A stretch of 9,684 nucleotides of DNA from NCBI GenBank assembly GCA_002350705.1, contig DEFH01000016.1:6298-15981 (forward strand), written 5' to 3'. Numbering within the stretch: position 1 is the first letter of the stretch; each line of letters begins with the position of its first letter. Of this stretch, positions 5,965-9,684 are shown one piece after another. Under the pieces are notes generated by a model. That model had not been told where the DNA came from and did not search any database. It was given only the letters and a program-made list of their open reading frames with translations. Position numbers and translations under genes: made by a program. The stretch comes from Ruminococcaceae bacterium UBA2857 (GTDB lineage Bacteria > Bacillota > Clostridia > Oscillospirales > Acutalibacteraceae).

Positions 5965-6064
5965 CACACTTAACTGAGAGAAAGGACTGACGATAAAAAA
6001 ATGCTTTACGTCACGTTTCATACAGATAAACAAAGAAATTTCACTATAAAAGGAGAATCAAAGA

Positions 6065-6433
6065 TTGAACAAAAGACAATATACAATGCTGCTCGGCAGC
6101 TACCCTTCTGCGATGAAGGCAGCCGAAGTTGCAGAGGTGCTCCGTGTCAGCACCAAGACCGTTTACAAGCTGATACGGGAACAGCGTATCCCTGCCGTAA
6201 AGGTCGGCAGAGAGCTGCGCATCGCTAAATTCGAACTGATCCGCTTTCTTTGTCAGCGTGAGTCTGCACCCACTTCCGGTGTTGACGGCAGCAACACTCA
6301 GAAATATATCTGGACTTTTGAAGATTTATGTGATATCGTTCGTGTTGATCCGAATGAGATCGCATCAAAAAACACGAAAGGAGCAGATGCAAATGAACGG
6401 AAAACCGACATTCGCCGCAAGCGTACAGGCTAA
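6065..6433 (+). CDS. xis: Excisionase-like HTH protein
   Basis: A 122-aa protein with an excisionase-type winged HTH (HTH_17) at about residues 17-60: KAAEVAEVLRVSTKTVYKLI, then the wing REQRIPAVKVGRELRI. Such proteins bind element ends and steer the tyrosine integrase toward excision. Translation most likely starts at TTG (6065-6067), because AGGAG (6051-6055) lies 9 bases upstream and no ATG fits. The C-terminal half (from about 70; YIWTFEDLCDIVRVD) is longer than the minimal domain and I do not recognise it. The 3' end overlaps the integrase start by 41 bases, so the two are probably co-translated. The rare start may keep Xis levels low relative to Int, which is inference. The xis symbol is by family and position. 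Confidence 0.8.
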   Translation: MNKRQYTMLLGSYPSAMKAAEVAEVLRVSTKTVYKLIREQRIPAVKVGRELRIAKFELIRFLCQRESAPTSGVDGSNTQKYIWTFEDLCDIVRVDPNEIASKNTKGADANERKTDIRRKRTG

Positions 6434-7592
6434 AAAAGGCAGACTGTATGCCGTGATCCAGGCAAAGAAAAACGGAAAAACCAAGTCTGTCTGGAGAGCA
6501 CTCGGGCTGCCGGAGGGAGCACCGAAGTCAAAAATCAACAAGCGTCTTCGTGAGGTTGTCAACAGATACGAGGAGGAGGCGGCCGAAGAAGAGAGGATTA
6601 AAAACCTTCCCTGCTGCGAAATTCCGATCTACGAATACATGTCGGCGTGGGTAGAAAAAGCCAGGCAAAGCATCCAGATCAACACATACCGAAGCTATCA
6701 CAGCATGATTCACAGCAAGATACGCAGATATTTTGAGGCACACGAGGACATAACTGTGGGCAATCTCAAGCACAAGGATATCGAAAACTTCTACGATTAC
6801 ATGTTCAATGACGGCGTAAAAGCCAACACGGTAATACACTATCATGCGGTTCTGCGCAGAGCTTTCAAGCAGGCATTCAAGGACGAACTGATAACGGTCA
6901 ATCCCTTCGACCGTATTGATAGACCGAAGAAAAACAAATTTCACGGCGAAAATTATTCCGAGGAGGAGCTGAGAACTCTGCTGACTCTCAGCAAGGATGA
7001 CATAATCTATCCGGCAATAATGCTCGCTGGCAGCATGGGACTCAGGCGAAGTGAAGCCCTGGGAGTGAGGTGGTCGAGGATAAACTGGGAGAAGAAAACG
7101 GTTCTGCTGGACACAAAGATCGTAGAATTTGATGATGATAACCACGTCAATGTGCAGCCGGTAGAGGAAATGAAAAACAAATCCAGCTGCCGCACTCTTC
7201 CTCTGCCGGAGCCTGTCTATGAAATGCTGCTGGAGGAAAAGACAAAACAGGAGACATACCGCAGGCTGTTCCGGTCAAGCTACCACAGAGAGAACGACGA
7301 TTATGTCTGCGTGAATCAACTCGGAGAACTGATACGTCCATCGTATGTAACCTCACATTTCAGCGACTTACTGAAAAAATACGGACTGCGCCACATAAGA
7401 TTCCACGACCTGCGGCATACCTTTGCAAGCATACTGCTCGGCAAGGATGTACCGCTTATCAATGTGTCAAACTTCCTCGGGCACTCGGACATAGCCACCA
7501 CAGCGAACATCTATGCCCATCTTGACAAGGCGAGCAAGCAGGCAAGCGCACAGGTAATCACCGACATATTAGAGAGAAAGGACAGCAATTAA
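6393..7592 (+). CDS. int: Site-specific tyrosine recombinase (integrase)
   Basis: This 399-aa integrase would catalyse insertion and excision of the element at att sites. An N-terminal arm-binding-like segment (about 1-60) precedes a SAM-like core-binding domain (about 78-178; IYEYMSAWVEKARQSIQINT). The catalytic domain spans about 188-390, with the expected residues: first Arg in MGLRRSEAL (R218), HDLRH (H338, R341, H342), LGH (H364) and the nucleophile Tyr in NIYAHLD (Y374). All are present, so it should be active. I chose ATG 6393 because AAAGGAG (6377-6383) lies 9 bases upstream; ATG 6387 is only 3 bases from that site. It overlaps the end of xis. Its stop codon is part of the following terminator. 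I found no matching att direct repeats. Confidence 0.95.
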   Translation: MNGKPTFAASVQAKKGRLYAVIQAKKNGKTKSVWRALGLPEGAPKSKINKRLREVVNRYEEEAAEEERIKNLPCCEIPIYEYMSAWVEKARQSIQINTYRSYHSMIHSKIRRYFEAHEDITVGNLKHKDIENFYDYMFNDGVKANTVIHYHAVLRRAFKQAFKDELITVNPFDRIDRPKKNKFHGENYSEEELRTLLTLSKDDIIYPAIMLAGSMGLRRSEALGVRWSRINWEKKTVLLDTKIVEFDDDNHVNVQPVEEMKNKSSCRTLPLPEPVYEMLLEEKTKQETYRRLFRSSYHRENDDYVCVNQLGELIRPSYVTSHFSDLLKKYGLRHIRFHDLRHTFASILLGKDVPLINVSNFLGHSDIATTANIYAHLDKASKQASAQVITDILERKDSN

Positions 7593-7615
7593 GGCACCCG
7601 TCCGGGTGCCTTTCT
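7591..7615 (+). terminator. Terminator hairpin after int
   Basis: AAGGCACCC (7591-7599) and GGGTGCCTT (7604-7612) form a 9-bp perfect stem over a GTCC loop. The stem begins in the integrase stop codon and is followed by a short, imperfect T tract (TTTCT). The next gene starts within 20 bases, so read-through or attenuation rather than complete termination is likely. Confidence 0.65.
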
Positions 7616-7629
7616 GCATGGTGAAGCCT

Positions 7630-8196
7630 ATGAAAAAAGAATATATGAGCGGGTGTGAGCTTAGAAAATACCTGCATATCTCCACGAGAAAAATGAAATA
7701 CCTGATGGACAACAATCTGATTCCGCATGAAAACACGGGACAAGCTACGCACAAATACCGTGTGAGCCGGGAGGATGCGAGGAAGTTCAAATACCGTATG
7801 ACGCACGATCAGAAGCTTATTGCAGAGCTTGCAGGCAAATTCAGTAGTCACAGCAAGCATAGCAAGGAATCAGAAAACCGCATTATCCTTGCACCAACAA
7901 AGGAAAACAGCAGGTCGTTCAGGACATATCTGACGGAGCTGTGGGAGGACTATCCCGAAGCCATACTCACTCAGGATGCCGCACGTCTCATCGGCGGCAC
8001 TCCCCAGAGTCTGCACAAGCTGATACGGGAGGGCGTCCTGCACGGTGCAGTTATTATGAACAGGCAGTACTGCTCCAAGAATGGGCTGATAAAATACATC
8101 GGCAGACCAGAAATGTTCGGCAGCGCAGATTGCAAGGGAATACGAAAACTGACGGAGGAGTTTGTCAGGGTGAGAGAAGTTAATAAGGGCAGGTAA
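7630..8196 (+). CDS. Protein with two excisionase-like HTH segments
   Basis: A 188-aa protein with two segments that each look like a short MerR/excisionase-type HTH plus wing. The first is at 5-55 (CELRKYLHISTRKMKYLMDN then LIPHENTGQATHKYRVSRED), the second at 112-158 (ILTQDAARLIGGTPQSLHKL then IREGVLHGAVIMNRQY). A basic, serine-rich linker (about 58-95) joins them. It probably binds DNA as part of the element's recombination or regulation, but I know no defined family. ATG 7630 is chosen because the typical N-terminus begins there; ATG 7618 and GTG 7606 lie in or against the int terminator hairpin. The ribosome binding site is weak (GGTGAAG at about 7620-7626). It is adjacent to int on the same strand. 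Confidence 0.75.
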   Translation: MKKEYMSGCELRKYLHISTRKMKYLMDNNLIPHENTGQATHKYRVSREDARKFKYRMTHDQKLIAELAGKFSSHSKHSKESENRIILAPTKENSRSFRTYLTELWEDYPEAILTQDAARLIGGTPQSLHKLIREGVLHGAVIMNRQYCSKNGLIKYIGRPEMFGSADCKGIRKLTEEFVRVREVNKGR

Positions 8197-8202
8197 GGAA
8201 AG

Positions 8203-8226
8203 GCAGCCACTCGGATGGGTGGCTGC
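8203..8226. terminator. Hairpin terminator between the HTH gene and XRE gene
   Basis: GCAGCCACTC and GGGTGGCTGC (8203-8212 with 8217-8226) form a 10-bp stem with one G-T pair over a GGAT loop. It lies between two converging genes. The plus-strand 3' side (TGTTCGTATTATTT) is T-rich but broken, so its strength is uncertain. Confidence 0.6.
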
Positions 8227-8234
8227 TGTTCGTA

Positions 8235-8477
8235 TTATTTGATTTCCTGTTCGGTTTTGTTAAATAAATCGCTGTCAAAAAACTCTCTGACGGAGATTTC
8301 CAGACCATCGCAGATGATCTTTATGGTAACAACTCCTGGGTTTTTGCTTTTCGTATTCAGCAAGCTATAAATCGTTGAAGGCGATACACCGCAGATGTTT
8401 GCAAGCCCGTTGATGGTTAATCCTCTTTCTTTACACAGTTGTTTGATCCGCATAGCCACTGCTTCTTTTGTGTTCAC
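8235..8477 (-). CDS. XRE-family HTH transcriptional regulator
   Basis: An 80-aa Cro/C1-type repressor that is almost all HTH domain. LTINGLANICGVSPSTIYSL (residues 20-39) is the HTH, with TKSKNPGVVTIKIICDGLEI completing the five-helix fold. The start is GTG at 8475-8477 (VNTKEAVAMRIKQL), because GGGAGGG (8484-8490) lies 6 bases upstream; a longer frame from ATG 8564 would run through the operator region and is unlikely. It diverges from the SLOG-family gene at 8608, and the shared intergenic repeats are the likely binding sites, which would regulate both genes. Confidence 0.88.
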   Translation of the reverse strand: MNTKEAVAMRIKQLCKERGLTINGLANICGVSPSTIYSLLNTKSKNPGVVTIKIICDGLEISVREFFDSDLFNKTEQEIK

Positions 8478-8518
8478 TCCCAGCCCTCCCACGATTATCA
8501 TTACCATAATTGTATAAA

Positions 8519-8593
8519 AATATGGGATATATCGTGTGGGATATATCGCAAATATCAGAAACAAAATGCTATAATTACGATATATCCCATATT
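8519..8593. promoter_or_regulatory. Divergent operator and SLOG promoter
   Basis: A perfect 16-bp inverted repeat has arms at 8519-8534 and 8578-8593, with core GGGATATATCG/CGATATATCCC. A third, direct copy of the core GGGATATATCG sits at 8538-8548, 14 bases after the first. Between them lies TGCTATAAT (8567-8575), an extended -10 box for the plus-strand SLOG gene, with no clear -35. The downstream arm overlaps the expected start of transcription. The XRE protein encoded next door is the natural binder; looping between arms about 59 bases apart is possible. This is inferred from arrangement. Confidence 0.7.
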
Positions 8594-8607
8594 AAGGAGG
8601 TATATTT

Positions 8608-8787
8608 ATGGACAAGTCAAAAACCTGTTGTTTTATCGGGCACCGTGAGGTTACGCATGACATCCGTGCTAATCTAAAAGTACAAATAGAAAAACTGATT
8701 CGTGAAGGTCTGGCTGACAACTTTCTTGTCGGGCATCAGGGACAGTTTGACAGTATGGTTTATTCTGTTTTAAAGACTAACTATTAA
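8608..8787 (+). pseudogene. SLOG-family protein gene, truncated by insertion
   Basis: After AAGGAGG (about 8594-8600), 8 bases before ATG 8608, a 59-codon frame reads MDKSKTCCFIGHREVTHDIR and later LVGHQGQFDSMVYSVLK. CCFIGHRE is the N-terminal motif of SLOG (DUF1273/YpsA-like, Rossmann-type) proteins, thought to bind nucleotides or their derivatives. A full member of this group is well over 100 residues; here similarity stops near VLK (about 8772-8777) and a stop follows at 8785-8787. An IS110-type transposase begins about 120 bases further on, so I infer an insertion cut the gene. The intact promoter, operator and ribosome binding site suggest the break is recent. It is too short for many gene finders. 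Confidence 0.75.
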
Positions 8788-8865
8788 AAGTCAATAGGAA
8801 AAAGCAAAAAATATCAAAAAAAAGTTTTCAACAATCAGGATTAGGGAAAAATCGTATGACAAACA

Positions 8866-8885
8866 GAGCGACCGATTAGTCGCTC
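8866..8885 (-). terminator. Hairpin downstream of the IS110 transposase
   Basis: GAGCGAC (8866-8872) and GTCGCTC (8879-8885) form a perfect 7-bp stem with a 6-base loop, 25 bases after the transposase stop. On the minus strand it is followed by TGTTTGT, a weak T tract. It may be a terminator or part of the element's end structure; a stem in this position can also belong to a guide (bridge) RNA in some IS110 relatives. Confidence 0.45.
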
Positions 8886-8910
8886 AAAAAAGTATTCAAA
8901 AGGAAGCAAA

Positions 8911-9684
8911 TCAAGGATCATATTCTTCGCCGGTTGTTTGTAAATGATAGATTACTCTGACAAGTTTTTTGCAGGCATGAGAAATTGCGACATTGTAATG
9001 CTTACCTTCTTTGCGTTTCTTTTCCAGATAATCAGTAAAGTCGGGAGCCCAGTTACAAACAAACTTTGTTGCATTGAAAAGAGCATACCTGAGGTAGCGT
9101 GACCCTCGTTTCTCCATGTGAGAATGAGTAGAAGTAAGCTGCCCGGACTGGTATGTAGAGGGCGATAAGCCTGCATAGGCAAGTATCTTGTCAGGAGAAG
9201 AAAATCTTTCAAAGTCACCGATTTCTGCAAGAATCATTGCTCCCATACGATAGCTGATACCGGGAATGGTAAGAATAGGTGTATCCATTTCATCCATGAT
9301 CTCTATGATACGGATTTCAATTTCATTGATCTCTGAATCAAGCTCCTGTATCAGTTTGACAGTATGCTTTAACTCCAGCTCCTTTGCGGGCATATGAGAG
9401 CCGATAGAAGCTCTTGCAGCTTCACGGATAGCCTGAGCCTTATCCTTGCCATAACGCCCTTTAGACGCATCTGAGAGCAGATTGGTAAGCTTAGTCAGAT
9501 GTACAGCAATCAGTCTGGCAGACGGATATTCCCTGAACAAGGCATAAACAGAGGCAATATGAAGTGTCGGAACAAGCTCTTCAAGCTCCGGAAACAAGAT
9601 GTTGACGAGTCTTGCAACGGAAGTTTTGAGCTTGGCACGTTCCTTAACTTTATCAAATCTGTCATGGCAACCGCATGAAAAAAT
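8911..9684 (-). CDS. IS110-family transposase, N-terminus beyond window
   Basis: The frame is open from the right edge to TGA at 8911-8913, giving the C-terminal 257 residues. The Transposase_20 domain is clear: ILTIPGISYRMGAMILAEIG (137-156 of the visible part), FSSPDKILAYAGLSPSTYQS (161-180), and KRGSRYLRYALFNAT (192-206), which contains the serine of the GS motif (S195) needed by IS110 enzymes. A helical linker (about 100-133) precedes it. The N-terminal DEDD RuvC-like catalytic domain should lie to the right, outside the window. A TTG at 9595-9597 is an internal codon, not the start, since the protein family continues upstream. No frameshift is visible, so the element may be active. Confidence 0.9.
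   Translation of the reverse strand: MFSCGCHDRFDKVKERAKLKTSVARLVNILFPELEELVPTLHIASVYALFREYPSARLIAVHLTKLTNLLSDASKGRYGKDKAQAIREAARASIGSHMPAKELELKHTVKLIQELDSEINEIEIRIIEIMDEMDTPILTIPGISYRMGAMILAEIGDFERFSSPDKILAYAGLSPSTYQSGQLTSTHSHMEKRGSRYLRYALFNATKFVCNWAPDFTDYLEKKRKEGKHYNVAISHACKKLVRVIYHLQTTGEEYDP

Larger units (their letters stand above)
8776..9684 (-). mobile_element. IS110-family insertion sequence, partial
   Basis: The element is defined by its transposase gene and by the break in the SLOG gene. The end nearest the SLOG gene must lie at about 8776-8800, but IS110 elements lack clear terminal inverted repeats, so the boundary is approximate. The other end is outside the window. The transposase 3' end faces the SLOG gene with about 120 bases of A-rich non-coding DNA (8788-8910), which holds one hairpin and nothing else I can name. 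Confidence 0.65.

Noticed and set aside
6001..6228. 75-codon frame starting at ATG 6001 before xis
   Set aside because: Most of it is xis read in another frame, and the nearest AAAGGA is too far (about 14 bases) from the ATG.
6528..7145. 205-codon minus-strand open frame inside the integrase gene
   Set aside because: Antisense to an intact tyrosine recombinase; no start signal or recognisable motif.
7606..7629. GTG 7606 or ATG 7618 as starts of the double-HTH gene
   Set aside because: Both lie inside or against the int terminator hairpin and add no conserved sequence; ATG 7630 is more natural.
2670..8230. Direct repeats that could be attL and attR
   Set aside because: By eye I compared the terminator and intergenic regions around the element core and found no convincing shared repeat. 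The element boundaries remain undefined.
1..9684. CRISPR array, tRNA, rRNA or riboswitch
   Set aside because: No regularly spaced repeats of CRISPR size, no cloverleaf with a T-loop motif, and no recognised riboswitch core were seen on either strand.

Overview
The window looks like the chromosome of a low- to mid-GC gut Bacillota, most likely a Ruminococcus-like Oscillospiraceae. This is inferred from gene families (DUF6076, the XRE/SLOG pair, an AAA_25 RepA-like protein, the excisionase/integrase pair) and from A/G-rich ribosome binding sites; no marker gene fixes the taxon. Most of it reads as accessory DNA: a decaying mobilizable or integrative element, with other accessory or host genes on its left and an insertion sequence on its right.

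Left block (1-1522, minus strand): an apparent three-gene operon with an 86-aa unknown protein, a 211-aa P-loop kinase-like NTPase and an unknown protein cut by the window edge. A terminator-like hairpin follows the kinase gene. A short in-frame hydrophobic stretch at 484-564 may be the tail of a lost membrane-protein gene.

Next (1523-3816): a Fic-domain protein with its own N-terminal HTH, driven by a good sigma-A-type promoter whose spacer carries one arm of an 11-bp inverted repeat. It converges on a DUF6076 zinc-ribbon gene that appears frameshifted near its 3' end.

Mobile-element core (about 3840-8200, plus strand): a RepA-like AAA_25 ATPase gene split by a frameshift near 4487; nested inverted repeats that look like a transfer origin; a MobC-like ribbon-helix-helix gene; about 375 bp of non-coding, hairpin-rich DNA where a relaxase gene would be expected; an excisionase that starts at TTG; a tyrosine integrase; and a protein with two excisionase-like HTH segments. 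The parts suggest an element that once replicated or mobilized and integrated by Xis/Int. No relaxase is present and repA is broken, so it is probably immobile or depends on a helper.

Right block (8200-9684): an XRE regulator (minus) diverges from a short SLOG-family gene (plus). The shared intergenic region has a 16-bp perfect inverted repeat plus a third copy of its 11-bp core. The SLOG gene breaks off after about 57 recognisable codons, and a minus-strand IS110-family transposase lies just beyond, running off the right edge. The simplest reading is an IS110-type insertion into the SLOG gene.

The most interesting non-coding signals are the paired triplet repeats at the 3' end of repA, the nested inverted repeats before mobC, the GGRGTC-rich hairpin region after mobC, and the two operator-like repeats at fic and XRE/SLOG. 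No tRNA, rRNA or CRISPR array was seen.
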